Origin: Gentiana macrophylla
Lineage: Eukaryota > Streptophyta > Magnoliopsida > Gentianales > Gentianaceae
DNA: 64,000 nucleotides
Direction: 5' to 3'
NCBI GenBank assembly: GCA_026214975.1
Contig: CM047805.1
Span: forward strand, 3,968,001 to 4,032,000
Both the position numbers and the translations under genes were made by a program. The notes below the pieces were generated by a model. It saw only the letters and a program-made list of their open reading frames with translations, was not told the DNA's origin and did no database searches. The first letter of the stretch is position 1. Each line of letters starts with the position of its first letter. This document shows positions 36,661 through 47,548 of this stretch, piece by piece.

Positions 36661-38240
36661 CGATTTCCCTCCTGAACTCATGGCGTCGGGAGGGGCTACT
36701 CGTTCCGACATCATGCCGGGTCCGGCCTTCTTACCACTTCTCGAGTTACTTCGTTTAACTCCTCTTCTTGCCCATACTCCCACCGAGGTGTAATGGCGGT
36801 GCAAACATTCACATCGACTTTGATTTCTCTCGGTATAACTTGGAAGTTTACCGTGAGGTCTCGCTTGCTTATTTGGTCCGCCATTTGACCAACTTGTCTC
36901 TCAATTGCTTTAACACTAGTAGACGAGTCTTCACCATGTCTACCGACTCATCGAATTTGTGTTGAGGGACACATGAGGTGGTATGATTGTTGTTCGAGTT
37001 TGATTCCAGCCACCTTGAGGCCTTTGGGAGTTACGAGCGGCCTTTGATAGTTCGAGTTGAAAGAATTCGAATTTGAAGGGCCAGGTGGTAACTTGGCTTG
37101 ATTGAAGTTTTGCCTTTGAAATCTGAATAGTTAGTTGCTGGTTGAAGTTTCGGAAGGGTTGGTTTTGATTATCCATTAAGTTTACCTCCTCCGTCATCTC
37201 GGTCCTGCTTTGTGTTCCAAGATAATTCACCTCGGAAAATTTGCGTGATCGAAGATTGGCCACCGCTTGCTTATCGATTCCATCCGAGCAACCAGCGGTG
37301 TGTATCGGGATTGCTTGCGTACCTTCTTTCTTAACAATATTGGTCTTCTTAGGAGTCGACCACATGTTGTTCTTGGCAAGTGTCTCGGCTACTCTGAAGC
37401 TAGCCTCATCACCTCCCCACAGAAGGATCCATGAAATTTTGTGGAGTCAAGATAGTCTCTATTAGGTTGAGAGACTCTCTCTGTAGAGAATAGTTCCAAC
37501 AACTCATGTCTGTCATATCCGTGATTGGGGCATTTCTCATCAACAGATTTAATCTCTCCCAAGCCTTGCCAGCAGCCTCATCCTCCATTTGCTCAAACGT
37601 AGCTATTTCCCGTTTCATCTCCATAATCTTGCCCGGTGAAACCCACTTAAGAGCGAAGGCTCTTTTGACATCATTCCATGTATGGAGGGAATGATGTGCT
37701 AACGACTTAAACCATCTGCTTGCTTCACCTTTTAAAGCAAAAGGAAATAGCTTCAACTTTACGATCTCGAGAATCAACACCAGGATAATGGCACTGCTTC
37801 ATGATTTGTGCGAATGTGGACAAGAAGTCGTGTGGATCTTCCTGAGCAGTACCATGGAAAGAGCTATTCTGAACTAGAGCAACTACTCCGTTCTTTAGAT
37901 CAAAGTTCACTCCTCCCATGTCGGGAGGACGAATAGGTCTATGCCCCTCGAGAAAATCTTGATTAAGATATGGAGTGTAGGGGTCCTGGTTCAACTGATT
38001 AAGCTGGTTTTGGCGGAATTGTTGAAGTTGTTGATTTATGCCAGCTTGCTGATTCTGTTGTTGCTGCAGAGCTTGCATTTGTTGAAGGAGTAAATTTAAC
38101 TGAGCTTGGGGGTCAGGATTTGGAATTGGTGGATCTTGATCCGCCATTTTGTCCAAATCAGGGAGAAGCCTTCTTCTAAGGATAGATCGTTCAGGCTCAG
38201 GATCAAAGATCAGAAGTCCCTTCTTACTTCTCGTTTGCAT
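36661..38240 (-). pseudogene. Athila copy 3: gag, best N-terminus of the array
   Basis: The start ATG is at 38238-38240. The first 171 codons (37725-38240) are open: MQTRSKKGLLIFDPEPERS, a Q-rich helix (LLLQQMQALQQQQNQQ), PDMGGVNFDLKNGVVALVQ and FHGTAQEDPHDFLSTFAQI. The capsid-like region (37409-37780) has FALKGEASRWFKSLAHHS and ATFEQMEDEAAGKAWERL. One frameshift near 37760 separates them. The QN-rich tail is at 36940-37200. Confidence 0.85.
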
Positions 38241-38745
38241 AAACCAGAAGAAAGGAAAAGGAAGAAATCAACCCTAGGGTTGATTAGAACAGGTTTAGAA
38301 AAGGTTTGATGGTTTAGAGGGAGAAAAGAAAAGAGAGGAGAAGAGAAGATAGAGAAGAAAGAAAAGAAGTGATGATTGAACAGACTGAACTGGCGTCCAG
38401 TGTTAGTGGACGTTCGTTCAGAAGACAGAATTGAGGTGGACGGGCGTTCAAGTTATCGAACGCTCGTTCAGCTACGAAAACCTAAAAACTAGAAAAACAC
38501 TAAGGCGGAAAAAAACGTGTTAAAATCTTCTAGGGCCAAAATGGAGGGAAAACAGTGGATTTTGACCTCGAAAATGCAATCGAACGAGCTTTCGAATTGG
38601 GGTCTGCGTTCCAAACGGGACACTCGAGCGAAAGTTACGGCCAAAATACTATCTGCGTGCTAAAAGCGATCCTTTTGACTCAGAAAATTGTCCTAAATAG
38701 AATCCGACAACCATTACCGACTCCCCGGCAACGGCGCCAAAAACT
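38241..38745 (-). other. Athila copy 3: 5' leader and primer-binding site
   Basis: PBS at 38722-38739, same sequence as copy 2 and 6 bases from LTR4. The leader carries the repeated GGACG.../...CGTTC motifs at about 38392-38470 and a purine-rich GAGAAAAGAAAAGAGAGG stretch at about 38320-38345. Confidence 0.85.
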
Positions 38746-40117
38746 TGTTCGGTAAAAACTAGTTTTAAATTTATAATACCGAAACACCCCAAGTATAAGG
38801 ATCGTAGTATAGGATGTTAACGGGTCGATCTAAGGGAGTGGAATGTTTATCGGATCAAGGAACAATTATTCTATCGATTATGTCACAATTATTAACTAAA
38901 CTAGGGTTTAAACTAAATATGAATAGTAAAAACGCGACGATGAGCAGTAACTTCGATGAATAGTAAATTGGAATCAAATTGATACGAACTATTCGATTTA
39001 TCAAGTAATTAAAACAACGGCAAGGCAACGGAATCCACCAATCAACCAACCCAACCCCAACTAGATTGCGCTAAAGATACAATTTTTAGTAATGATCAAA
39101 TCACGAATTCGATTAAATCTCTTTAATCAATTCCTAGGGTTTCGTTTTCTTTCCCAAGCAAAACTAAACTAGCATGCATAACACGATCATGAGATTGTTT
39201 CCAATACTCTACTCAACTAATCATGAACAATCTCTTGAATCACAATTAATTGCATCAATTGAAAAGATCAAATCTTGAATCAATACTCTCATATAAATTC
39301 AATCAAAAGATAGTTTCATCGATCTCTCGATTCAAATAAAACATAAACAATATAACAATATCTAATTGATGAAAAACCATACATTAACTCACTAAAGATG
39401 TAGCTAAAAATCCTCTAATTGGTGTGGTTGTTGATTGGTTTCATCCGTTGTCCTACCATAAGATGCTTAGCCTTCAATCATCTTGAACTCCCAAGCAAGA
39501 TTGAAAGAAAGAAACTCATATTTTTATTTGATGTGGTGCTTTTTACGTGTGTAAAATTACGTGTATTTTTACATCTCCTTCTCTCGCTTTCGAGTCTTTC
39601 TTTGTTTATATAGAGGTTTGTAACCGACTTAGCACGGATCTAGAAGATAAATACGCTGAAAATCTGGCGACCGACCGAATGACATGGCTCGGTCGGCCGA
39701 GCCACTTTACGCACGTTTTAAATGTTTTTCCGTCGACTTGTTCCCCATTTGCATTACGCGTATTGATCGATTCATTTTGATTTATCTCTCAATTAATACT
39801 CCGATTTTCTTCCTTATTTTGAAATCACTTGATTAAATGAGATAAATCTTCTCCATTAATGATATCCCCATGCATATCTTTTAATTTTCTGCAAAATTGT
39901 TGTTACACCAAGTCATCGAATAATAATAATAATAATAATAATGTGTAACAAAATTAACAATTAAACCCATAATTTCCTCATAATTAAATTATAATTCCTC
40001 AATAACCATTATAGGAATTTAACGGTTAAAACACGCTTCTCTCATTTATTTCCCTTAAAAATAAGGTAAATTGTTTAGGGATTAAGCCCGAAAATATAGT
40101 AAAATTTACCCTAAACA
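38746..40117 (-). mobile_element. Athila LTR4, 1372 bp, outer 5' LTR of the array
   Basis: TGTTCGG...CCTAAACA followed directly by TCCAC. TATATAAA on the minus strand at 39605-39612. Palindrome with centre TCGGCC at 39686-39703. Eight AAT units near 39919-39942. Confidence 0.9.
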
Positions 40118-40122
40118 TCCAC
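40118..40122. other. Target-site duplication TCCAC, right copy
   Basis: Matches 13514-13518 and directly follows LTR4; both copies sit in the Tat gag-protease junction. Confidence 0.85.
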
Positions 40123-41228
40123 TACTTTTGTTTTTCTGTAGGATGCTTCAGTGTTTTTCTCACAAATTTGTGGAATCACCGGAAGCTTAATCTTGACAGG
40201 ATTGAGTGACCCAAATTGAATGGTCATACATTGACCATTATCCGGCTCTGCTATAGTGACTTGATTCGTGCTCGCTTGCTCTTCTTCAAGAACTATCTTT
40301 CCTTCTTCGGCCAAGCGCATAATTTTGTCCTTGAAGACAAAGCACTTTTCAATGGGATGCCCAGTCAGGCGATGGTATTTGCAGTAGTTGCCTTCGTGAG
40401 CTTTAGCAGCGTCTTCAGGGCGCTTTGTTTCTGGAAGCTCGATGAGTTTTAGTTTAAACAACTCATCAAAAATTGCGGGCACGTCAAAATCAAAGAAGGG
40501 ATACTTCTTCTGCTGCCTTTCATTCAAGGTTAGCCTACTTCTTTCATTTTGTCGTGGCTCAACTTTCCTCCATTCAGGTTGTTTTGACGCCTGGTTGTTG
40601 ACTTTGACAGGCGCCACCGTTGTAGCGTTAGACTCTTTCTTTTCTACCTTGGGAGTAGCTTTGACGGATTTCTTGAATTCATGTTTTTCTTTCCCGTTCT
40701 TAGGGTCTTGGACAGGGGCCTGACCTCCATTGGCGGCAATGCTCAGCTCCATGTCGTGGGCACAAGTGGCCAACTCTTCAAAAGATCTTGGCAGAATTCC
40801 CTTGAGGATGTACTGTAGTCCCCAATGCATGCCTTGGATGCACATCTCAATTGCAGAGGCTTCGGAGAGTTGGTCTTTGCAGTTAAGGCTTAGACTTCTC
40901 CATCTGTTGATGTAATCAACAACTTTCTCTTCTTTCCATTGGCGAGAGTTAGTCAACTCCACCATGCTGACCGTCCTACGAGTGCTGTAGAAGCGGTTGA
41001 GAAAGGCTTGCTTAAGTTGCTCCCAACTATTGAGAGAGGCAGGGGCAAGGTCGGTGTACCGATCAAAAGCGTTTCCTTTGAGGAGCGCACAAATTGTTTC
41101 ACCAGGTGATCTCCATAGGTCCCGGCATTGTTGCAAGTCTCGACAAAGTGGGCCACGTGTTGCTTGGGGTTGCCTTTCCCATCGAACTGCTGGAACTTTG
41201 GGGGTTGGTAGCCTGCAGGCATCTTCAA
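40118..41228 (-). pseudogene. Gag (capsid and C-terminal part) of the Tat element
   Basis: The frame 40111-41136 (341 codons) contains SWEQLKQAFLNRFYSTRRTV, VVDYINRWRSLSLNCKDQL, MCIQGMHWGLQYILKGI and EELATCAHDMELSIA, the standard Tat gag core. Near the end, CKYHRLTGHPIEKCFVFKD carries the C...H...H...C motif usual in place of a CCHC knuckle in this group. The frame 40953-41228 supplies the preceding PPKFQQFDGKGNPKQHVAHF block; the join near 41090-41135 needs a frameshift. The ORF is cut by the Athila insertion just after PVIPQICEK. Confidence 0.85.
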
Positions 41229-41890
41229 GTTATCAATCCTTTGTGTATAAGGCTTGACATTGGTTTAAGATGATTTAGCGGTCCCTCCAACTTTGTCATT
41301 GATGGTACCCATGATGAATTCCTGCAACTGGCTGATTGGAATGGTGCCATCAGGGGAGATCTTCAAGTCGCCTATAAATGTAAGAGGCCCGGCGCTTTGA
41401 TTGTGTGAGCGCCTTCATGAAGAATGTTCAAGTTTTTTGCCTGAGTAGAGGACTTAGAATTCTCCTGATCTTTCGAAGATTCAACATTTTCCTCGCGATC
41501 ATCAAATAACTTTTCTTTTCCTTTGTTGGATTCCACAGGGGAATCAAGTCTGCTTGACAGTTTCGCGATTTGGAAGTCTTGAGTTTGAATTTGATTTGCG
41601 AGGGATTCGACAACCTTAGCCAAGTTGGCAATCTGCTCCTCGAGGGTGGTGGAACCCGTCATCATGACGTCCGCAGTCATCGGCGATGTTGGCCTTTCAG
41701 AAGTTGTTTGTGGGAAGATGGTTCTTTGCCCACGTGCCTTTGCCATGCTCCGAGTAACCTGGCCAGAGTGTTGTTCTTGAGATGAATAATCAACAGCGGC
41801 TTTGGCAATTTTGGCTTTTGAAGGTGCAGCCTTGGAAGTAGCATCCTGCTTGGCAGTGACATCCTTTGGAACAGCAGTCTTAGGAGCCAT
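41229..41890 (-). pseudogene. Gag N-terminal region of the Tat element
   Basis: It starts at the ATG 41888-41890 (MAPKTAVPKDVTAKQ), 30 bases after the PBS on the minus strand. The frame continues 173 codons, with a basic/Ala-rich start and a coiled-coil-like segment LEEQIANLAKVVESLANQI that many Tat gags share. It stops at 41372; the next block (from 41228) is in another frame. Longer upstream reading to 42205 runs into the LTR and is not used. Confidence 0.75.
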
Positions 41891-41920
41891 TCGTTCTCGA
41901 TTTTCAGCAAGGAGAGATTG

Positions 41921-41938
41921 GTCCCACCGGGCGTGCCA
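41921..41938 (-). promoter_or_regulatory. Primer-binding site of the Tat element
   Basis: Minus strand TGGCACGCCCGGTGGGAC, 6 bases inside the 5' LTR. It starts TGG as primer sites do. I do not assign the tRNA. Confidence 0.6.
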
Positions 41939-41944
41939 GAAATT

Positions 41945-42963
41945 TGTAACACAAATTTTGTTGTCCTGCAATATATATAAAAGAGAAGACAAGAAAAGTT
42001 GTAACAAATAATTTTTATTAATATCAAGTAAAAGCGGGTACAATCTACAGCAAACTCCTATTTCTACGGGATGACCTTTGATTCGCCTTTTGATTTTCGC
42101 CGAGGTCGCGGGGACTTGTTCTCGGACTTTGTTGGAATTCTTCCGATTTGGTGGGAAGAACGCCTTGTTTGTCGAAGATCTCCGAATATGGCGGTTGACC
42201 TTCAAATGTTGGTTGAAGAACTCCGGATTTGGCGGAAGGATCTTCGAATGTTGTTGGCGAAGAACTCCGGACTTGACGGAAGTATCTTTGGATGTCGCTT
42301 GAAGGTTGCTTGAAGAACTTGAAGGCTTGTGGCTTCTTAGATCTTTGCTTCCTTCTTCTTGGTGTTGGAGCGAGAGGGCTTGATGCTTTTTTCTCGACTT
42401 CTTTCACCGCTTTGTTGTTGTAGATCTTCTCCACCTTCGGTTATTGCTTCCTTAGCTTTTCTTGATCTTGCTTGATGATCTACAAATGACTAAGGCCCTC
42501 ATATTTATAGGTGTGGAGTAAGCTAAAAGGATAAGAAATGATGATTATCTCTTATTTATTTAATTTAATAAGATAATAATTTCAAGCTTTTATCCTTTAA
42601 ATTTCTTATTTATCTTATATTTTTTATTGAAAAGATAATAAGAAATTCAATGTATTATTATCTCTTTTATTTTATTTAATGGAATAATAATGCTTTAATT
42701 ATCTTTTATATTTATTTTTCTAGAAGATAATTACCAACTAGATCTTCAAAACGGCTCTTTCCTGAACCTTTCCACAAAAGTACTACCTCGTCCCCTTTTT
42801 TTTATTTAATTATCCTTTGCTTCATAATTTTTAAAGGATAAAAGGAAAATATATTTGATTATTTTTCTCCAATTAAATTGGGGAAAATATTCAATAATTT
42901 AATCTCTTGGACAAATGTCGACATGTAACATTTTAATGTGTTACATTTTTTTAATAATCTACA
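41945..42963 (-). mobile_element. 5' LTR of the Tat element
   Basis: 1019 bp, partner of 5638-6649. Minus-strand TATAAATA at 42502-42509 is the likely promoter. The end ATCTACA is followed directly by ATGGT. Confidence 0.85.
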
Positions 42964-42968
42964 ATGGT
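42964..42968. other. Target-site duplication ATGGT, right copy
   Basis: Partner of 5633-5637. Confidence 0.8.
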
Positions 42969-43410
42969 ATTCAAATATTAACATTAAATGATAAGGATTC
43001 GAGCCTTTATTATTCGAGGATTTTATAATAAATTATATCGGTTATTAGCCAAACGGGGCATGAGGTTAGAGGCGAGTTCGGCTAGGGATGTGCCGAGATG
43101 GCGGGTCGGCCAACGAAGGCCCGCGATACGGAACCACTCAAGCTGAGGCCCTAGCCCGATCCAGAGATCGACGGAGATCACATCGCCGACTACTAAAAGT
43201 GGAGCAGCCGTCTTCCTTCCGACCTGTTAGAGATCGAACTATCCGATCTCAAGGCGGTCGGACAGAGGGATCAGTGGTGGTGAAGCGAACAGGAGAGCCC
43301 CCTGAGCTCGTTCCTAGGGAGTCAAAAGTGGTTTATTTCCCCAAGCCGAGTGTCGAGCCGCCAAAGAGGTGCTGCGTAGACGAGCCCATTTTTTGGCAGC
43401 ATCAAACTCC
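42969..43410. other. Target sequence of the Tat insertion, unclassified remnant
   Basis: AT-rich sequence to about 43050, probably the other part of the older LTR at 5436-5637. Then a GC-richer stretch (43082-43400) with one plus-strand open frame of 114 codons (43088-43432), basic at the N-terminus. I find no family motif, and its end overlaps Copia gag sequence in another frame, so I do not call it a gene. Confidence 0.35.
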
Positions 43411-43515
43411 ATGCTTGTTTCATGGATGCTGAACACAATTGAAGCTAATCTCCGGTCAACAATTGCGTATAAGGATATTTCCAAGGACCTTTGGGACGAC
43501 CTAAAAGAGCAATAA
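43411..43515 (+). pseudogene. Fragment of Copia gag
   Basis: From ATG 43411 the frame reads MLVSWMLNTIEANLRSTIA, then YKDISKDLWDDLKEQ and a stop at 43513. This is the 'SW-[LM]-LNS-[IM]...A...[DT]-[AI]-x-x-[IL]-W-x-[DE]-L' block of plant Copia-type gag (UBN2/retrotran-gag family). A one-base shift would continue it through the stop. Only about 35 residues remain. Plus strand, unlike the neighbouring Copia elements. Confidence 0.6.
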
Positions 43516-44251
43516 TTCCACCGGAAATTAATTAAATGGGCTGCGGATCGTAAGTTACTACGGCAAATTAAAGTTTTTATATCTGTGTCCTCCTGACCCT
43601 TCTCCCTTTATTTTATTTTAAGCTTTTAAAGCTTAACGGCTAAATAAAAAGAATAAACATTGTTTAATCGTTTTATCCTTAAAACAATCGGTATGGATGT
43701 ATTCGAACGTCCCTTAATAAGAGTCACTTTTTAAAAGGAATAAAAAAAAAGAAAAATTGTTAAAATAGATTATATCTTGCATTATATGCGATTCGAATCG
43801 GTGATTCATTGGAGTTATTTGTATGTATATAAAGTTAATTTATATACATACAAATAAAAAATTAAATACAAAACCTACATTTGGCCTCAAAAGTGTCAGG
43901 AACAACCCTGGTAAGAGGTAGTTAACTTGAAAATGTACACTTTGACCAAATATTCATATACGCTAACAAATTTATAAATTAAAATAAATTGATACAAGAA
44001 GATAGTCCGAACCCCTAATGCCTTGATTACTACAAAAGCGGGAGAATCTTCGTTACATGCCTAGCGTAATTAAGTAAAAATCCACCTATCTCCCATTATT
44101 TAACCTTTAATCGAGCTAAAATTATTAAGTTGCATTAAGGACAAAATAAAATTTGCTGGACTAAAATACCCTTTAGTTCTACCTTCAAACACCCGCTCCA
44201 TTCTTTCTGGCCAAATATCCCACCGGATGTTTTGCCCACTCATGCTCCGTG
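43516..44251. other. Intergenic AT-rich sequence
   Basis: No ORF, LTR end or RNA gene recognised. It is the left flank of the Copia insertion; the original sequence resumes at 55481. Confidence 0.5.
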
Positions 44252-44256
44252 AGTTC
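44252..44256. other. Target-site duplication AGTTC, left copy
   Basis: AGTTC precedes LTR 44257 and recurs at 55476-55480. Confidence 0.85.
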
Positions 44257-46092
44257 TGTTAGTAATATCATCCACAACGGAAGGCGATTTAAGGATCTAG
44301 ATCTATAAATTACACGTTATAAAATAACTAGATCTACATCTACAAGAGGGTTGTAGAACATACCTCTTGGATCTCAAAATCCAAGTAGAAGAACCGCAAT
44401 AGAAAGAATGCAAGAAGATGTGAAGAGCACCACGATCTTCCTTACGTGTGATCCAAGCAACTCCCGGTGGAAGGAAATTCTCGACTCGAATCCTTCCGAT
44501 ATACTACCCGGAAAAACCTCCAAGATTTTTCCCAAAATCTCCCATTGGCCGGAAATTCTTTTCTCCTCTCCAAGAGGTGTATGTCGAATTTTATGTGTAT
44601 TGTAAGGCTTGTGAGAACTCTCTTTATATAGAAGAGTAAAACTTAACCTCCAAGGATTTTATTTTGCAAATAAATAAATCCAATAAATAAAAGATAATTC
44701 CATAATATTCTAGAACAAATCTAGAATAATATTTATCTTTATTTCTTACCATAAATATTTATGCAATAAATATTTTGTGCACATGTCTTATTAATCACAA
44801 GAAAATAATTTCTTGTTCCATAAAATAAGAGGGGGGGGGGGCGAAATTTAACCCTTGTGACCTAGTCACAATAATTTCGACTTATACACACCAATTTGGG
44901 CCAAGATTATGAAAACGTATTTTCCACATATTTAATTATTTATTTAACTAATTTAATGATTCACCAAACAATTAATTCACATATCGTTTTAATAAAATCC
45001 AACAAGAACTAAATTAATATTATTAGGATTCGACGTCCGAGAATAGCTATGCTATATAGGAGGCACGTCGGGGACCATGGACTAATAATCAGCGGTCCGA
45101 TAAATCAAATAAATAATTATCTTACGAGCAGAATAATTATTTTCGATAAATCAATCACAGAATATGCCACCATAATCCCGTGGATCGCACTCCTCCGATT
45201 ATGAGATTATATTTATCTCCTCACGAGAATAATAATAAGCGTCCATTGATATAATCATTACACATGGATTAATCCTCCATAGATCGCTCATTCTAAATCG
45301 GGAAGTTATCGTTAACCCTTTTAGAACCTCTTATCCTTATTTACCATTAACCCCTAGTGATCAATTAATTCATACAACTCACCTGGTAGCTAATAAGTGT
45401 AATATGAACTCGCACGATCGATCGGTTTCTAGGATTAACAAATAAGGAAGCTGTCTCATCTACTTCCATAAATGGAAGGAATGGATTCCGTATCTCGTGA
45501 TAACATAGACTACTCACTCAATCCGAACAATGCCAAGATGGGGTAATTCGGACCCATTGGACTCGGTGTAATCCTTAACCGTCAAGTCAAACCTCATAAT
45601 CGATTCAAGCGGTTGACTATGATCACCTCGGGATTAAGATATATCCATAAATATGATCATCCATTGATTCGATAAGACTTTCGATTACGGAATTATATCG
45701 TGAACTCTAATCAAATCGGTGCAATTTCTATATGATATATCCATCATATATAAATGCCCCATTAGGTTCTCTTAACCGAAAGTCCGGATAAGACAATCAC
45801 ATCTATTGTGTTAGGCGCATTAATAGCACGTTAAAGGAGAGACCTGATACTCTCGATTAACTTCACTACGGGCTAATTGTATTTTAAGTACATCTTCACT
45901 AGCTCAATCCTCCCGTGTATATCCCATACACTGAGTTAAGTGATTACATAAACGATATACTTTAGGGTTTTCTGTAGTGTAAATACTATTGTCACATCGG
46001 TGAATATGAGAATAATAAATATGAATAACAATATCATTTCATTTATAAAATAAAACAATTACAAAATTGTCTTTCGGGCATCACACCTAACA
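44257..46092 (-). mobile_element. 3' LTR of the Copia element
   Basis: Plus strand TGTTAGTAATATCATCC...CACCTAACA. TATATAAA on the minus strand at 44623-44630. An 11-G run at 44831-44841 (10 G in the partner). Related over its length to the left LTR at 2262-3925. Confidence 0.9.
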
Positions 46093-46184
46093 ATCTCCCA
46101 CTTGCACGAAAGCATGTGATTAATTGTTTTAGAGCACACCCTATTATTTAAAATACAACAAACTATCACTCCCACTTGCTCTAA
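46093..46184 (-). promoter_or_regulatory. Polypurine tract and duplicated tract inside a stem-loop
   Basis: The tract next to the LTR is GCAAGTGGGAGAT (minus strand, 46093-46105). A second GCAAGTGGGAG lies at 46169-46179, within an inverted repeat TTAGAGCA (46129-46136) and TGCTCTAA (46177-46184). The left Copia element has the same design. Confidence 0.65.
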
Positions 46185-46494
46185 CGCAAATGAGACATGT
46201 CTCTAATACCTATAGTCTCCAAGTGTCGACTAAAAGCTTCAATCGACAGCTTCTTGGTGAATGGATCAGCAGGATTATCGGCGGAGGCGATTTTCTTGAC
46301 GGAAATGTCCCCTCTATCGACAAAATCGTTGATCGCCCAATATTTCCTCTCTATATGCTTGGACTTACTGTGATTTCGAGGTTCCCTAGAGTTGGCAATG
46401 GCCCCATTGTTATCACAATAGAGAGTAATAGGATCTTGACATTCGGGACAACGCCTAATCCACGATGAACTTTCTTAACCAAAGCGCTTTTTAG

Positions 46495-46870
46495 CTCGCC
46501 TCCGAGGCCGCTATGAACTCGGCTTCCATTGTTGAATCGGTTTGTCTTTGGATTGCTTTTGGCTTCTCCATTCTATTGCACCGCCACCAAGCGTAAAACT
46601 TCGAACGAGAGGTTGATTTAGAATCATATCTCGTCTGATCGAAAGTCGAATCGTGTACCCGCTAACTCCAAACTCCCACTCGAATAGACGAGTATATAAT
46701 TTTTGGTTCTCTTCAAATATTTGATGAGATTCTTTACTGCCGTCCAGTGCGGTTGCCCTGGATTTGACTGAAAACGGCTGACTAATCCAACGCCATAACA
46801 AATGTCAGGTCTCGTACACCTCATAGCATATATAAGACTACCAACAAACCGAGGCATATGTCACTCTTCC
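46495..46870 (-). pseudogene. Copia RNaseH
   Basis: Minus-strand frames give FVGSLIYAMRCTRPDICYGV, RFQSNPGQPHWTAVKNLIKYLKRT and, near 46510, EAEFIAASEA, the typical Copia RNaseH landmarks. The middle (YVD/SKS region) is obscured by frame changes. Confidence 0.8.
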
Positions 46871-47548
46871 CATAGCTTCAATCTCTTCAGGGGTTTGAGG
46901 CCCCTGAGTCTTAGAGAGGTAAACGCCGTGACGGGTTGGTAGAAAACCCTTTTTTGCGTTCTCCATACTGAAGCGTGCCATCACCTTATCTATATAAGTT
47001 TCTTAGGACAGAGTTAACATCATGTTCTTGCGATCCCTTATAATTTGGATCCTTAGAACATAACTCGCTTCTCCCAAATCCTTCATTTGGAATTGCGTGG
47101 TCAACCAACTTTTCACGTCGGACATCATCCCCTTATCGTTCCCAATTAGGAGTATGTCATCACAGTATACAACACTAGAAATACAACACTATCTTTGATA
47201 ACCTTCTTGTACACACAAGATTCAGCAAAGTGTTGTTCGAAATCATAAGACTTGATCGTGTGATCGAATCTATGATACCAGAAACGAGATGTGTGCTTCA
47301 ACCCATAAATGGATCTGAGCAACTTGCACACCATGTGCTCTCGACCTTCTTCAATGAATCCTTCTGGTTGCTGCATATAGATTTCCTCGTCGAGAAATCC
47401 GTTTAAAAATGCTGTCTTAACATCCATTTGCCAGATTTCATAATCCAGGCATGCAGCAATCGAAAGGAGGATGCGGATGGTTTTCATCATGGCCATAGGT
47501 GAGAAGGTTTCCTCGTAGTCTATACCCTCTCGCTGTGTGTAACCTTTG
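46871..47548 (-). pseudogene. Copia reverse transcriptase, main part
   Basis: The frame 47146-47496 has MKTIRILLSIAACLDYEIWQ, QMDVKTAFLNGFLDEEIYM, QPEGFIEEGREHMVCKLLRS and IYGLKHTSRFWYHRFD. The catalytic box is frameshifted: at about 47150-47166 one frame ends ...VLY and another begins CDDILLIGND, so the usual YVDD is broken by a small change. The N-terminal 35 residues lie beyond the solo LTR at 49013-49117. Confidence 0.85.

Larger units (their letters stand above)
13519..40117 (-). mobile_element. Athila-lineage Ty3-gypsy tandem array: four LTRs and three internal domains
   Basis: Order on the plus strand: LTR1 13519-14326 (partial), internal 1 14325-19857 (deleted), LTR2 19858-21212, internal 2 21213-29297, LTR3 29298-30668, internal 3 30669-38745, LTR4 38746-40117. 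Repeat periods are 9440 bp (LTR2-LTR3) and 9448 bp (LTR3-LTR4). Each complete internal domain has a PBS for its right LTR and a polypurine tract at its left LTR, so all are minus-strand and head to tail. Outer ends carry the same TSD. The lineage is shown by the PBS (TGGCGCCGTTGCCGGGGA), by gag beginning MQTRSKKGLLIFDPEPERS, and by FMDD in RT. Confidence 0.9.
5638..42963 (-). mobile_element. Tat-lineage Ty3-gypsy retrotransposon, complete but interrupted (about 10.7 kb without the insert)
   Basis: The element is bounded by LTRs at 5638-6649 and 41945-42963 and flanked by ATGGT on both sides. On the minus strand the order is 5' LTR (right), PBS, gag, protease, RT, RNaseH, a second archaeal-type RNaseH, integrase, antisense ORF region, polypurine tract, 3' LTR (left). 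Dual RNaseH plus an extra antisense ORF is the known hallmark of the Tat/Ogre group. The 26.6-kb Athila array at 13519-40117 splits gag from protease. The two LTRs are nearly identical, so the insertion is young. Confidence 0.9.

Noticed and set aside
40101..40117. CCCTAAA at the Athila LTR ends as telomeric repeat
   Set aside because: A single unit that is part of the LTR terminus; there is no tandem telomere array.
13519..40117. CRISPR array, satellite or rRNA repeat as explanation of the repeats
   Set aside because: Units are 9.4 kb, carry gag-pol and LTRs, and have PBS and polypurine tracts.
40442..40723. Plus-strand frames with hydrophobic stretches opposite the Tat gag
   Set aside because: Antisense of Lys/Glu-rich gag sequence, which often yields Phe/Leu/Ser-rich shadows.
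43088..43432. 114-codon plus-strand frame as a host gene
   Set aside because: No motif, no splice or promoter context, and its end overlaps Copia gag in another frame.
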